From Burkholderiales bacterium (lineage in GTDB: Bacteria > Pseudomonadota > Gammaproteobacteria > Burkholderiales > Burkholderiaceae_D): a stretch of 16,560 bases of DNA. Numbering within the stretch: the stretch's first letter is position 1; each line of letters starts with the position of its first letter. The stretch is from contig JAGWUK010000013.1 of assembly GCA_028868455.1 (NCBI GenBank), positions 1 to 16,560 of the forward strand, written 5' to 3'. The notes under the pieces are model-generated. The model saw only the letters and a program-made list of their open reading frames with translations, searched no databases and had not been told where the DNA came from. Below are positions 7,288 to 15,035 of the stretch, one piece after another. The position numbers were made by a program, and so were the translations under genes.

Positions 7288-8286
7288 TTAGTCCTGCTCT
7301 TGCTTGGCGTCCCTCGCCAATAAGCGCGCAATCATTTCTTGCGCAGACATACCATCAAATAACACGGCTGCGACCGCGTCGGTAATCGGCATATCGACAT
7401 GCAGGCTGGCCGCCAGACTGCGTACGGCCTGCGTGCAGCGCACACCTTCCGCCACATGGCCCAGTTCTTTGACGATGACCTCCAGGGTTTTTCCCTGTGC
7501 CAGCGCCAGACCCACTTTGCGATTGCGCGACAAGTCGCCAGTGCAAGTCAGTATCAGATCGCCGACGCCCGTCAGCCCCATCAACGTATCAGAACGGCCG
7601 CCAAGCGCGACACCCAGCCGGCTGATTTCAGCCAGTCCGCGCGTGATCAGCGCGGCGCGGGCGTTCAGACCCAGACCCAGCCCGTCTGCCACGCCCGTGG
7701 CAATCGCCAGAATATTTTTTACCGCGCCGCCGACTTCGACGCCAACCAGGTCGTCGCAGGAATACACGCGCATGGCATTCCCATGCAAGGCGTCCACTAC
7801 GCGCAAACAGAGTTCCGGCGATGTGGATGCGATCGTCAGCGCACACGGCAGGCCTTGCGCGACTTCTTGCGCAAACGATGGCCCGGATAAGGCACCGATT
7901 GCCACCTGCTCACCCAGCACCTGTTGCGCGACCTGATGCGGTAACAGCTGACTACCTTCTTCAAACCCCTTGCACAACCAGATAATGTTCTTAGGTTGGT
8001 ACGGTTTGCAGGCTTCCAGCGTTGGTCGCAACCCGGCCACCGAAGTGGCGATCACCAGCAAGCTGTCGTCAGTGGCAATGTGCGCCATTGCGGTTGCCAG
8101 ATCGGCACTGTATTGCAATTGCTCAGGAAGGGGAAAGCCGGGTAAATAGGCGCTGTTTTCATGCTGGCTCGACATGGTATCGATGACTTGCGGATCGCGT
8201 GCCCACAGCAAAACTGCATTTTTGGCAGCCAATGCCACCGCCATTGCCGTACCCCAGGCACCGGCGCCTAATACACTAATATTCAT
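7288..8286 (-). CDS. gpsA: Glycerol-3-phosphate dehydrogenase [NAD(P)+]
   Basis: A 332-residue cytoplasmic enzyme that reduces dihydroxyacetone phosphate to sn-glycerol 3-phosphate for phospholipid synthesis. The Rossmann motif GAGAWG is at 7-12. CKGFE (Lys106) is the second conserved lysine region. [13 protein letters not shown] holds the catalytic Lys190. [13 protein letters not shown] and SRNRKVG are also typical, and the length is normal. The minus-strand start ATG at 8286 has only GGGA upstream. In E. coli gpsA directly follows secB; here an SH3-domain gene and a terminator palindrome (8426-8447) stand between, so gpsA probably has its own promoter within 8287-8425, though no clear one is seen. 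Confidence 0.97.
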   Translation of the reverse strand: MNISVLGAGAWGTAMAVALAAKNAVLLWARDPQVIDTMSSQHENSAYLPGFPLPEQLQYSADLATAMAHIATDDSLLVIATSVAGLRPTLEACKPYQPKNIIWLCKGFEEGSQLLPHQVAQQVLGEQVAIGALSGPSFAQEVAQGLPCALTIASTSPELCLRVVDALHGNAMRVYSCDDLVGVEVGGAVKNILAIATGVADGLGLGLNARAALITRGLAEISRLGVALGGRSDTLMGLTGVGDLILTCTGDLSRNRKVGLALAQGKTLEVIVKELGHVAEGVRCTQAVRSLAASLHVDMPITDAVAAVLFDGMSAQEMIARLLARDAKQEQD

Positions 8287-8414
8287 ATTGATCCCATTAA
8301 GCGTTGAGCATGAAACGGAGCAGAGTAAAACAACATACTCCTACCAGTATTTTTTGAAAGCGCTTTATTTCCGTGCGCTCTATGCCGATTTCTTTTGAAA
8401 ACAGGGGGAGTATC

Positions 8415-8447
8415 CAAATAGACAAAGAGGACAGCATGCTGTCCTCT
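8415..8447 (-). terminator. Terminator palindrome after the SH3 gene
   Basis: Bases 8426-8447 form a perfect 22-base palindrome: AGAGGACAG, CATG centre, CTGTCCTCT. On the minus strand it is followed by TTTGTCTATTT, a T-rich tail suited to rho-independent termination. It lies 37 bases past the SH3 gene stop and upstream of gpsA, so it should end the rhodanese-grxC-secB-SH3 transcript. Confidence 0.65.
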
Positions 8448-8484
8448 CGGTTTTCCGGATAGTACCGACCTGCAGGGAATGCGC

Positions 8485-8934
8485 TCAGAGTCCCCAGACG
8501 TCAGTCACCTTGACATACCCAAGCTGGCCATCACGATGTTTGACCTTCACCCAGCCAGCGCTGGCTGGCTCGGCCATTTCCAGTAAAACAAATTTGTCGG
8601 CACTGAAAACCACGGCCGAAGTATCATCCGCCGAAGCAAAGACTTTGGCATTGCCCACGCGTACGATCAGATTACGACGGGCGATCAGATCCTTGGACTC
8701 AATCCAGCCCATATCACCAGTCATGTCGCGGACTTTACTCCAGGCGCCGGACGTAAACACGACTTCAACCGGCATGCCGCGCGGAGCTACATACATTTTT
8801 CCGCCCTTGGCCGAAGGCGCGTCGTACATGATGACGGGCGCCGCGCCGACAGCGCGGAATTCAAACGCCTGCGCCGCACCGCTGGACAACAAGGTGAATA
8901 AAGTCAGCACTACCGGGGAAAGAAAACGTCGCAT
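8485..8934 (-). CDS. Exported protein with two SH3-like domains
   Basis: A 149-residue protein. A signal peptide is seen at 1-22 (MRRF, a hydrophobic stretch, then GAAQA). Two bacterial SH3-like (SH3b) units follow, at about 25-82 and 85-149; each has a turn of the W(S/V)KV type (GAWSKVRD and GWVKVKH) and a Gly-Trp or Gly-Tyr contact (MGWIES and LGYVKV). Such domains commonly bind peptidoglycan or other envelope ligands, so a periplasmic role is likely. The open frame extends far upstream, but ATG 8934 is chosen because GAAGG sits six bases before it and the signal peptide starts there; ATG 8940 is an alternative. It lies 52 bases after secB, with a hairpin between, and before a terminator. 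Confidence 0.85.
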   Translation of the reverse strand: MRRFLSPVVLTLFTLLSSGAAQAFEFRAVGAAPVIMYDAPSAKGGKMYVAPRGMPVEVVFTSGAWSKVRDMTGDMGWIESKDLIARRNLIVRVGNAKVFASADDTSAVVFSADKFVLLEMAEPASAGWVKVKHRDGQLGYVKVTDVWGL

Positions 8935-8950
8935 GAACATCCTTCGTAAT

Positions 8951-8979
8951 TCTGACCCGGAATACTCCGGGTCGTCAGA
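8951..8979 (-). repeat. Hairpin between secB and the SH3 gene
   Basis: GACCCGGA (8954-8961) pairs with TCCGGGTC (8966-8973) around ATAC. An outer TCTGA/TCAGA pairing (8951-8955 and 8975-8979) can extend a slightly shifted form. It sits just before the SH3 ribosome binding site on the transcript. There is no T tract, so mRNA processing or partial attenuation is more likely than full termination. Confidence 0.5.
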
Positions 8980-8986
8980 CAAGCAC

Positions 8987-9478
8987 TTATTGAATAGTCG
9001 TTGGCGCTTCGGCATTGGCGCCGTCGGCTTGCAATTTCGCCTGGTCAGCAGCGATTTGCAGACGTTGTGCGTAGAAAGCTTCGAAATTGATTTCGGACAG
9101 GTGGATCGGTGGGAAACCGGCGCGCGTGATCGCATCAGCGATATTCGAACGCAGGTATGGGTACACAATGTTAGGGCAACCGATGCCCAGCAGTGGATCG
9201 AGCTGGTCTTCAGGAATATTGCGTGCCTCGAAAATACCGGCTTGCTTGCCTTCAACCAGGAAAGCGACTTTTTCGCCGACCTTGGCTGTGACCGTCACTG
9301 TCACTGCGGATTCGAAAATGCCGTCAGCCAGTTTTTCGGAAGAAACGTCCACCGAAACTTCGATGCCTGGCGCTTCTTGTTCCAGGAAAATCGCTGGTGA
9401 ATTTGGCTGTTCAAGCGACAAATCTTTCAGATAGACGCGTTGAATTTGGAATACGGGCTGCAGATTTTCGTCGGACAT
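8987..9478 (-). CDS. secB: Protein-export chaperone SecB
   Basis: A 163-residue cytoplasmic chaperone that, as a tetramer, holds precursors unfolded and hands them to SecA. Family features are [17 protein letters not shown] (10-26), [18 protein letters not shown], the [13 protein letters not shown] block and [14 protein letters not shown]; the C-terminal tail is short and Gln/Ala rich. An upstream in-frame extension exists, but MSDENL at 9478 is the natural start, with a modest GAAAG ribosome site. The 161-base gap to grxC upstream carries a good extended -10, so secB may be transcribed on its own as well as from the rhodanese promoter. Confidence 0.97.
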   Translation of the reverse strand: MSDENLQPVFQIQRVYLKDLSLEQPNSPAIFLEQEAPGIEVSVDVSSEKLADGIFESAVTVTVTAKVGEKVAFLVEGKQAGIFEARNIPEDQLDPLLGIGCPNIVYPYLRSNIADAITRAGFPPIHLSEINFEAFYAQRLQIAADQAKLQADGANAEAPTTIQ

Positions 9479-9567
9479 GTGAGACTTTCTAAATTCTAAA
9501 AGATTAATAATGAACAGCGAGATAATAGATGTGGCCAAATGCAGCCATTTCAAGATCGCGGCGTCTT

Positions 9568-9576
9568 ATTGTAACA
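9568..9576 (-). promoter_or_regulatory. Extended -10 promoter element for secB
   Basis: On the minus strand the bases read TGTTACAAT: TG, one base, then TACAAT, one mismatch from TATAAT. No strong -35 is present, which extended -10 promoters can tolerate. Transcription would start near 9561 and give a leader of about 80 bases before secB. The 15-base motif repeated near the window start overlaps this site. Confidence 0.4.
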
Positions 9577-9639
9577 AGTTGTCTGTTAAAACAGCAGCTT
9601 ACACAGAATACCCGTATAAAATCTTGTAAAAGCCTGCTT

Positions 9640-9906
9640 TTAGTCAACCGGATTCAGCAAAGCGTCCAGTTTTCCGGCTCTGTCCAAAGCCGACAAGTCG
9701 TCAAAGCCGCCGACATGGGTTTCACCAATGTAAATTTGCGGCACCGTACGGCGTCCGGTTTTTTGCATCATGGCATCGCGTACGACAGGATCCAGATCAA
9801 CACGGATTTTTTCGATGTCCTCGACGCCTTTGGATTTCAACAAACGTTCCGCCATCGTGCAATAAGGGCAGACGGCTGTGCTGTACATAATGACCTGATT
9901 TTTCAT
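9640..9906 (-). CDS. grxC: Glutaredoxin 3 (GrxC)
   Basis: An 88-residue thioredoxin-fold glutaredoxin that reduces disulfides and mixed glutathione disulfides in the cytoplasm. The dithiol active site CPYC is at 13-16. The cis-Pro loop TVPQIYIGETHVGGFDDL provides TVP and the GGFDD glutathione-binding motif. The length is normal. AGGAG stands seven bases before ATG 9906. It lies 25 bases after the rhodanese gene, the same order as yibN-grxC-secB in E. coli. Confidence 0.95.
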   Translation of the reverse strand: MKNQVIMYSTAVCPYCTMAERLLKSKGVEDIEKIRVDLDPVVRDAMMQKTGRRTVPQIYIGETHVGGFDDLSALDRAGKLDALLNPVD

Positions 9907-9931
9907 GATTTACTCCTGCTGATTTCTCTGC

Positions 9932-10333
9932 TTATTTCACTGTCGGCAATCCCTGAGACTTCCAGGCATCAGTACCACCATCCAGACTGAACACCTGCTC
10001 AAAGCCCTCTTTGTTCAGCAAAGCGGCGGCAGTCGCCGAACGTACGCCACGCGCGCAGACGGCGATTACCACATTCTTTTTGGATTTTTCAATTTCACCA
10101 ATGCGCTGCTTGAGTTCGGCCAAAGGGATATTTTTCGCGTTCGGCAAATGGCCAGCAGAAAATTCGTCGGGATTACGAACATCCAGCACCAGGGTTTTGC
10201 CCTGATTCATATACTGTGTGGCTTGCAGATGCGACACTTTCGCGCCGCGACGTTGCAGCATAGGCAACAGCAAGGCACCGCCGGAAACAAGGGCAATACC
10301 GATCAGAAAAATATTGTCAAGGATGAATTTCAC
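9932..10333 (-). CDS. Membrane-anchored rhodanese-like protein (YibN-like)
   Basis: A 133-residue protein with one N-terminal membrane segment (about 5-25) and a single rhodanese domain (about 35-130). DVRNPDEFSAGHLPNAKNIP is the domain entry motif. The active loop is CARGVR with Cys93 as the likely persulfide carrier, and LDGGTDAW ends the fold. The natural sulfur donor and acceptor are unknown. The start codon is GTG at 10333, preceded by GGAA. It leads the grxC-secB operon and is divergent from gpmA, matching the position of yibN in enterobacteria. Confidence 0.9.
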   Translation of the reverse strand: MKFILDNIFLIGIALVSGGALLLPMLQRRGAKVSHLQATQYMNQGKTLVLDVRNPDEFSAGHLPNAKNIPLAELKQRIGEIEKSKKNVVIAVCARGVRSATAAALLNKEGFEQVFSLDGGTDAWKSQGLPTVK

Positions 10334-10371
10334 AGTATTCCAGTAGTAAGAATGGTTATCAGAAGCCCGTC

Positions 10372-10377
10372 ATTATA
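10372..10377 (-). promoter_or_regulatory. -10 element for the rhodanese-grxC-secB operon
   Basis: On the minus strand these bases are a perfect TATAAT, about 40 bases before the rhodanese GTG. No good -35 is seen at 16-18 bases. The 118-base divergent gap must also hold the gpmA promoter, for which no clear hexamers were found. Confidence 0.4.
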
Positions 10378-10451
10378 AAATAGATGCCGTCATCGCATAC
10401 GCAAGTCCCACTTACTCATTAATCTCAATCACATTCCGAGCTTCGCACATC

Positions 10452-11198
10452 ATGTACAAAATCGTTTTAATGCGCCACGGCGAATCCACCTGGAACCTCG
10501 ACAACCGCTTCACCGGCTGGACCGACGTTGATCTGACGGACAAAGGCGTCGCCGAAGCCAAACAAGCCGGCGTACTACTCAAGGAAGCAGGCTACACCTT
10601 TGATCTGGCCTATACCTCCGTTTTGAAAAGAGCCATCCGCACACTCTGGGGCACGCTCGACGAAATGGACCTGATGTGGCTGCCGGTCGTCCATGACTGG
10701 CGCCTCAACGAACGCCACTACGGCGCGCTGCAAGGGCTCAACAAAGCTGAAACCGCTGCCAAATACGGCGATGAGCAAGTCCTGGTCTGGCGTCGCAGCT
10801 ACGACACCCCGCCTAATCCGCTGGAAGAAAACGACAGCCGCACCTCGTTCAACGACCCGCGCTACGCCAGCCTCGATCGCAGCCAGATCCCGCTGACCGA
10901 ATGTCTGAAAGACACTGTCGCCCGCGTCGTGCCGGCATGGGAAGACTCCATTGCGCCTGCGATCCGCGCCGGCAAGCGCATCCTGATTTCGGCTCACGGC
11001 AATAGTTTGCGCGCCCTGATCAAAATGCTGGACGGCATCAGCGATGACGATATCGTTAACCTCAATATCCCTAACGGCCAGCCTCTGGTCTACGAACTGG
11101 ACGCCGAACTCAAGCCAATCAAGCACTACTATCTGGGCGATCAGGATGCCATCCATGCGGCCTTGCAAGCCGTCGCCAGTCAGGGTAAGTCTAAGTAA
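10452..11198 (+). CDS. gpmA: 2,3-bisphosphoglycerate-dependent phosphoglycerate mutase
   Basis: A 248-residue cytoplasmic enzyme that interconverts 3- and 2-phosphoglycerate in glycolysis and gluconeogenesis through a phosphohistidine. The LMRHGES motif places the phospho-accepting His9. [11 protein letters not shown], Glu87 in LNERHYG (the proposed acid), and His182 in [10 protein letters not shown] complete the histidine-phosphatase-superfamily site. The length equals E. coli GpmA. The Shine-Dalgarno before ATG 10452 is poor. It leads a gpmA-envC-ctpA cluster, with envC starting 4-7 bases after its stop. In the matching place in E. coli the unrelated cofactor-independent mutase is found. 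Confidence 0.97.
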   Translation: MYKIVLMRHGESTWNLDNRFTGWTDVDLTDKGVAEAKQAGVLLKEAGYTFDLAYTSVLKRAIRTLWGTLDEMDLMWLPVVHDWRLNERHYGALQGLNKAETAAKYGDEQVLVWRRSYDTPPNPLEENDSRTSFNDPRYASLDRSQIPLTECLKDTVARVVPAWEDSIAPAIRAGKRILISAHGNSLRALIKMLDGISDDDIVNLNIPNGQPLVYELDAELKPIKHYYLGDQDAIHAALQAVASQGKSK

Positions 11199-11204
11199 GC
11201 CTTG

Positions 11205-12539
11205 ATGTACACTCCTTCCAGGTCTTTGCTGAAATGCATGCTGTGTCTGCTGTTGGCAGGCACAGCCGATTCCGGCATGGCGATCAGCAATTCGCGCACG
11301 GCACAAAAAAACAAGGCAGAATCCGATCGCGCCGAACTTCAGCAAAAACTGAAGGCGCTGAAAGACGACATCAATAAAACGGAATCGGCCAAGGATCAGG
11401 CCAACGATGCGCTGGCACAATCCGAGCGCGCCATCTCGGAAGCCAATCGTTCGCTGCGCGATTTGCAAAATGAGCAGACCGCAACACAAAAGAAATTGCA
11501 GGAACTGGTCGATGAACAACAACGTCTGAACGCTAACGTCGACAGGCAAAAAAAACAATTATCCGATTTCCTGCGCCGCCAATATGTGCGCGGCGACAGT
11601 GATCGCATCAAATTACTGCTCTCGGGCGACAATCCGAACCGCATCAATCGCGACTTGCAGTACATGAGTTATGTCTCGCAAACCCAGGCAAAAATGATCG
11701 GTGAATTGCGCGAGAGCCTGAAGGCCGTGGAAAAAAATACGCAAGATGCGCAAGAGGCCAAAGCGGATCTGGATGACATCGCAGCGGAACAGCTTGAACA
11801 CAAGACAGCGCTAGAAAAAGAAAAGAAGCGTCGCACGACCTTGCTGACACAACTGGCAGATAAATTGCATCATCAGAAAAAACAGGCCGATAGTTTACAG
11901 AAAGATGAACAAAGACTGACAAATCTGGTCTCACGTCTGAATCAGTTAATTGAAGAACAGATCAAGGCAGAAAAAGCCAGGGCAGAGCTAGAAGAAAAAC
12001 AACGTCAGGAAAGACTGGTCGCGCAAAAAGAAAAAGCGCGACTTGCCAATCAGGGCAAAAAAACCGGCAAACCCAGCAGCGCTGACAGCATCGATGCCGA
12101 TGAAGCACCGAAACAGGCCAGGGCTGAAGCACCGGTCTTTGGTGATTTCGGACGTCTGAAAGGGCAAATGCATATGCCAGTGAAAGGCGAAATCATTGCC
12201 CGTTTCGGTACCCGCCGTGGCGATGGTCCGACCTGGAAAGGCTTGTTCATCAAGGCCAGCGAAGGAACGGAAGTGAAAGCCATCGCCTCTGGCAAAGTGA
12301 TTTTTGCCGACTGGTACAAAGGCTACGGAAACATGATCATCGTCGGACACGGTGATCAGTACATGAGTATTTATGGCAATAATCAGGCGGTATTAAAACA
12401 TGTCGGCGATGTCGTCAAAGCTGGCGAAGTGATTGCCAACGCCGGAAACAGCGGCGGCAATGAAGAATCAGGTTTATACTTTGAAATCCGTCATCAGGGA
12501 CGGGCATTTGATCCACTCAGCTGGATCGTCGTTAAATAG
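11205..12539 (+). CDS. envC: EnvC-like murein hydrolase activator
   Basis: A 444-residue periplasmic protein. A signal peptide is seen at 1-26 (RSLLKCMLCLLLAG, cleavage after GMA). A long coiled coil of Lys, Glu, Gln and Ala heptads covers about 30-270, then a flexible linker, then a LytM/M23 domain at about 312-444. The zinc-binding residues of active M23 peptidases are lost: Lys345 (WKGLF) stands where the first His should be, and Tyr425 (LYFEIR) replaces the His of the HxH motif. This is as in E. coli EnvC, which activates division amidases AmiA/AmiB at the septum instead of cutting peptidoglycan. TTG at 11202 is directly upstream of ATG 11205; ATG is preferred. No strong ribosome site is visible, and coupling to gpmA is likely. 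Confidence 0.92.
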   Translation: MYTPSRSLLKCMLCLLLAGTADSGMAISNSRTAQKNKAESDRAELQQKLKALKDDINKTESAKDQANDALAQSERAISEANRSLRDLQNEQTATQKKLQELVDEQQRLNANVDRQKKQLSDFLRRQYVRGDSDRIKLLLSGDNPNRINRDLQYMSYVSQTQAKMIGELRESLKAVEKNTQDAQEAKADLDDIAAEQLEHKTALEKEKKRRTTLLTQLADKLHHQKKQADSLQKDEQRLTNLVSRLNQLIEEQIKAEKARAELEEKQRQERLVAQKEKARLANQGKKTGKPSSADSIDADEAPKQARAEAPVFGDFGRLKGQMHMPVKGEIIARFGTRRGDGPTWKGLFIKASEGTEVKAIASGKVIFADWYKGYGNMIIVGHGDQYMSIYGNNQAVLKHVGDVVKAGEVIANAGNSGGNEESGLYFEIRHQGRAFDPLSWIVVK

Positions 12540-12552
12540 GCTTAGGTGAAAC

Positions 12553-14025
12553 ATGGGCAGTAAATTCAAAAATTTCGGCTTGATCGGTCTTGGTATGGTC
12601 GCCGGTGTCGCGGTGTCCATGCAGTTTTCTGCATTGGCGCAAAAAGATACGGGCACACCTTTGCCAGTGGAAGAATTGCGCCAGCTGGCCGATGTATTCG
12701 GTCTGATTAAATCCGATTATGTCGAACCGGTCGAAGATAAAAAACTGCTGACCGAAGCGATTTCCGGCATGGTCGCCTCGCTCGATCCGCATTCTGCCTA
12801 TCTGGACAAAAAAGCCTTTAAAGAACTGAAAGAAGGCACACAAGGGAAATTCGTCGGCCTGGGTATTGAAGTCGGCATGGAAGACGGTTACGTCAAAATT
12901 ATTTCGCCGATCGAAGATTCTCCCGCCTATCGCGCCGGTCTCAAGCCTGGCGATTTGATTACCCGCCTCGATTCTCTGCCGGTCAAAGGCTTGTCGCTGG
13001 ACGAAGCCGTGAAAAAAATGCGCGGCGAACCGAACACCAAAATCACGCTGACCATCGCTCGCAAGAATGAAGACAAACCCATCGTCGTAACGATCACGCG
13101 TGAGTTAATCAAACAGCAAAGCGTCAAGGCAAAAATCGTCGAACCGGGATATGCGTGGGTAAGGATTTCGCAGTTCCAGGAGCCGACTGTCGAAGACATG
13201 TCTAAAAAAATCCAGATGCTGTATGCGCAAGACCCAGGCATTAAAGGACTGGTGCTGGACTTGCGCAACGATCCGGGCGGTGTATTGCCAGGCGCGGTTG
13301 GCGTATCTGCCGCCTTCCTGCCGAAAGACGTGCCTGTCGTTTCTACCAATGGCCAATTGCCGGATTCCAAGGCAACGTTTTATGCCAAGCGCGAATACTA
13401 TTCTGGCCGCACACTTAGCGACCCGTTAGCGAAATTGCCGGAAGCAGTCAAAAAAGTGCCGATGGTGGTGCTGATCAATACCGGTTCCGCTTCGGCATCA
13501 GAAATCGTTGCCGGCGCACTGCAAGACTACAAACGTGCCACGATCATCGGTACACAGAGTTTCGGCAAAGGCTCGGTCCAGACTATCCGTCAGATTTCCG
13601 CTGATACTGCGGTCAAACTGACGACGGCACGCTACTACACGCCTAACGGTCGTTCGATTCAGGCCAAGGGCATTGTGCCGGACCTGAACGTCGAAGAAAC
13701 GGCAGATGGCGACGGCTTTAACAGCCTGCGCACCAGAGAAGCCGATTTGCAAAAACATCTGACCAACGACAAGGAAAAAGAAGTGACGCGTCCTAAAGTT
13801 GATCCTCTGGAAGAGGAGCAACGTCTGATCGCCCTGGCCAAGAAGAGTAAGCCGCTGGAATACGGCAGCAAAGATGACTTCCAACTGGCTCAGGCACTGA
13901 ATTACCTCAAAGGTGAACCAGTCAAGGTAACCAAGGCGGAAGTCAAGGACAAAGAACCTGTTAAAAACGCCGACAAGGATGCAGACAAAGTGCATAAAGA
14001 CGGCAAGTCAGATAAGAAAAAATAA
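12553..14025 (+). CDS. ctpA: Carboxy-terminal processing protease (S41 family)
   Basis: A 490-residue periplasmic serine protease of the CtpA/Prc type. A signal or anchor segment is seen at about 7-29. A PDZ domain spans about 95-185 and the S41 catalytic domain about 190-385. By alignment with the S-x24-K-x3-Q spacing of this family, the catalytic residues are Ser314 in GSASASE, Lys339 in SFGKGSVQ and Gln343. Residues 455-490 form a Lys/Asp/Glu-rich tail (KDKEP, NADKDADK, SDKKK) that looks disordered. AGGTG lies five bases before ATG 12553, and the gap after envC is 13 bases, so co-transcription is near certain. Family members process or degrade envelope proteins, including peptidoglycan hydrolases; the substrate here is unknown. 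A strong terminator follows. Confidence 0.95.
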   Translation: MGSKFKNFGLIGLGMVAGVAVSMQFSALAQKDTGTPLPVEELRQLADVFGLIKSDYVEPVEDKKLLTEAISGMVASLDPHSAYLDKKAFKELKEGTQGKFVGLGIEVGMEDGYVKIISPIEDSPAYRAGLKPGDLITRLDSLPVKGLSLDEAVKKMRGEPNTKITLTIARKNEDKPIVVTITRELIKQQSVKAKIVEPGYAWVRISQFQEPTVEDMSKKIQMLYAQDPGIKGLVLDLRNDPGGVLPGAVGVSAAFLPKDVPVVSTNGQLPDSKATFYAKREYYSGRTLSDPLAKLPEAVKKVPMVVLINTGSASASEIVAGALQDYKRATIIGTQSFGKGSVQTIRQISADTAVKLTTARYYTPNGRSIQAKGIVPDLNVEETADGDGFNSLRTREADLQKHLTNDKEKEVTRPKVDPLEEEQRLIALAKKSKPLEYGSKDDFQLAQALNYLKGEPVKVTKAEVKDKEPVKNADKDADKVHKDGKSDKKK

Positions 14026-14030
14026 ACTCA

Positions 14031-14056
14031 AAAGGCCGCCAACAGCGGCCTTTTTT
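14031..14056 (+). terminator. Rho-independent terminator after ctpA
   Basis: AAAGGCCGC (14031-14039) pairs with GCGGCCTTT (14045-14053) around a CAACA loop, and a run of T continues to 14056. It begins six bases after the ctpA stop codon. It ends only seven bases before the start codon of the next gene. Confidence 0.92.
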
Positions 14057-14062
14057 ATCCCC

Positions 14063-14818
14063 ATGAACGACCAACAACTCCTGCGTTATTCACGCCACAT
14101 CCTGCTTGATCAAATAGGCATAGAAGGCCAGCAAGCAATCAGCGCCGCACGCGCCTTGATCATCGGCGCTGGTGGTCTGGGTTCCCCAGCCGCCCTGTAT
14201 CTGGCCAGCGCAGGTATCGGCGAGTTGACACTCGTGGATAACGACACCGTGGATTTCACGAATCTGCAAAGACAAATCCTGCATACGACCGAAAGAGTCG
14301 GGCAAGCCAAAGTCGACTCCGGCAAACGGGCGCTGGAACAGATCAATCCGGATATCCGGATCATCGCTTTGCAGGAAAGGGCGCACAACCAGCGTCTGGA
14401 AGAACTGGTCAGCAATGCCGATATCGTACTGGATTGCTGCGACAATTTTGCGACCCGGCATGCGGTCAACGCGGCCTGTGTCAAACATCGCGTGCCGCTG
14501 GTATCTGGCGCAGCCATTTCTTTTGATGGCCAGATCAGCGTCTTTGATGTGCGCAACGATGCCTCACCGTGTTATGCCTGTCTGTTCCCACCCGATCAGC
14601 AATTCGAAGAAGTGCTGTGTTCGACAATGGGCGTGTTTGCTCCACTGGTCGGCATCATCGGCACAATGCAAGCCGCCGAAGCCCTGAAAGTGCTCATGCG
14701 CATAGGCGAACCGCTGACCGGACGTCTGCTGCTGCTGGATGCATTGCGTATGGAATGGACCAGCATCGGAATCAGCAAAAATCCGCAATGCCCGGTTTGC
14801 GGAGCACAACACAAATAA
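14063..14818 (+). CDS. MoeB/ThiF-type E1-like adenylyltransferase
   Basis: A 251-residue cytoplasmic enzyme that adenylates the C-terminal Gly-Gly of a small ubiquitin-like sulfur carrier (MoaD or ThiS). The ATP motif GAGGLGS is at 35-41, with DNDTVDFTNLQRQ following (Arg70). DCCDNFATR contains Asp127. Cys186 in CSTMG is the position of the conserved catalytic Cys. Zinc ligands are Cys170/Cys173 (CYAC) and Cys243/Cys246 (CPVC). No C-terminal rhodanese domain is present. MoeB and ThiF cannot be separated from sequence alone; no mo or thi genes are nearby. The homologous start MNDQQLLRYSRHILL at 14063 has no Shine-Dalgarno because the ctpA terminator occupies its place. Confidence 0.9.
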   Translation: MNDQQLLRYSRHILLDQIGIEGQQAISAARALIIGAGGLGSPAALYLASAGIGELTLVDNDTVDFTNLQRQILHTTERVGQAKVDSGKRALEQINPDIRIIALQERAHNQRLEELVSNADIVLDCCDNFATRHAVNAACVKHRVPLVSGAAISFDGQISVFDVRNDASPCYACLFPPDQQFEEVLCSTMGVFAPLVGIIGTMQAAEALKVLMRIGEPLTGRLLLLDALRMEWTSIGISKNPQCPVCGAQHK

Positions 14819-15035
14819 TTTGAAACATGGCATGCTGAAAACGCAACATCCATGCGCCTTTCCAAGGCAATTGCCCGCAAAGCCTTATAAGACGCGGGCT
14901 TCCGGCCTGCCACTTTTAAAAATTTAAGAATAATGCAATTCATTTGGTCAAATCATCCCTCACCACGGCAGCACGCCGTATCGGCCATCGTTAATAAATC
15001 TGGCGATTAAGCGTCGCGCACTCGAAAGGAACACC
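14819..15035 (+). other. Intergenic region between the MoeB-like gene and the GST gene
   Basis: 217 bases without a gene. GCCCGC (14873-14878) pairs with GCGGGC (14894-14899) around 15 bases, and GGCAATTGCC just before it is palindromic. The hairpin is followed by TTCCGG and only later by a T/A-rich stretch, so it is a poor rho-independent terminator. The A/T-rich 14910-14936 stretch could hold the GST promoter, but no clear hexamer pair was found. Confidence 0.4.

Noticed and set aside
8357..8366. AAAGCGCTTT palindrome upstream of gpsA as an operator
   Set aside because: Ten-base palindromes occur by chance and no second copy or regulator supports it.
8510..9400. 296-codon plus-strand open frame over the SH3 gene and secB
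   Set aside because: Antisense to both genes; the product has no recognisable domain and no start signal.
8987..9553. Longer SecB with a 25-residue hydrophobic N-terminal extension
   Set aside because: SecB is cytoplasmic and homologues start at MSDE; the extension is translated leader sequence.
9628..9641. AAAAGC/GCTTTT inverted repeat at the grxC stop as a terminator
   Set aside because: The usable stem is only five A/T-rich pairs with no T tract on the minus strand, so it is too weak to call.
10575..11558. 327-codon minus-strand open frame across gpmA and envC
   Set aside because: Fully antisense to two well recognised genes; its hydrophobic, Gln/Arg/Phe-rich product is what the opposite strand of such genes gives.
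13979..14062. Longer MoeB-like protein starting inside ctpA
   Set aside because: The extra residues would come from ctpA coding sequence and the terminator hairpin; the family begins at MNDQQLLRYSRH.
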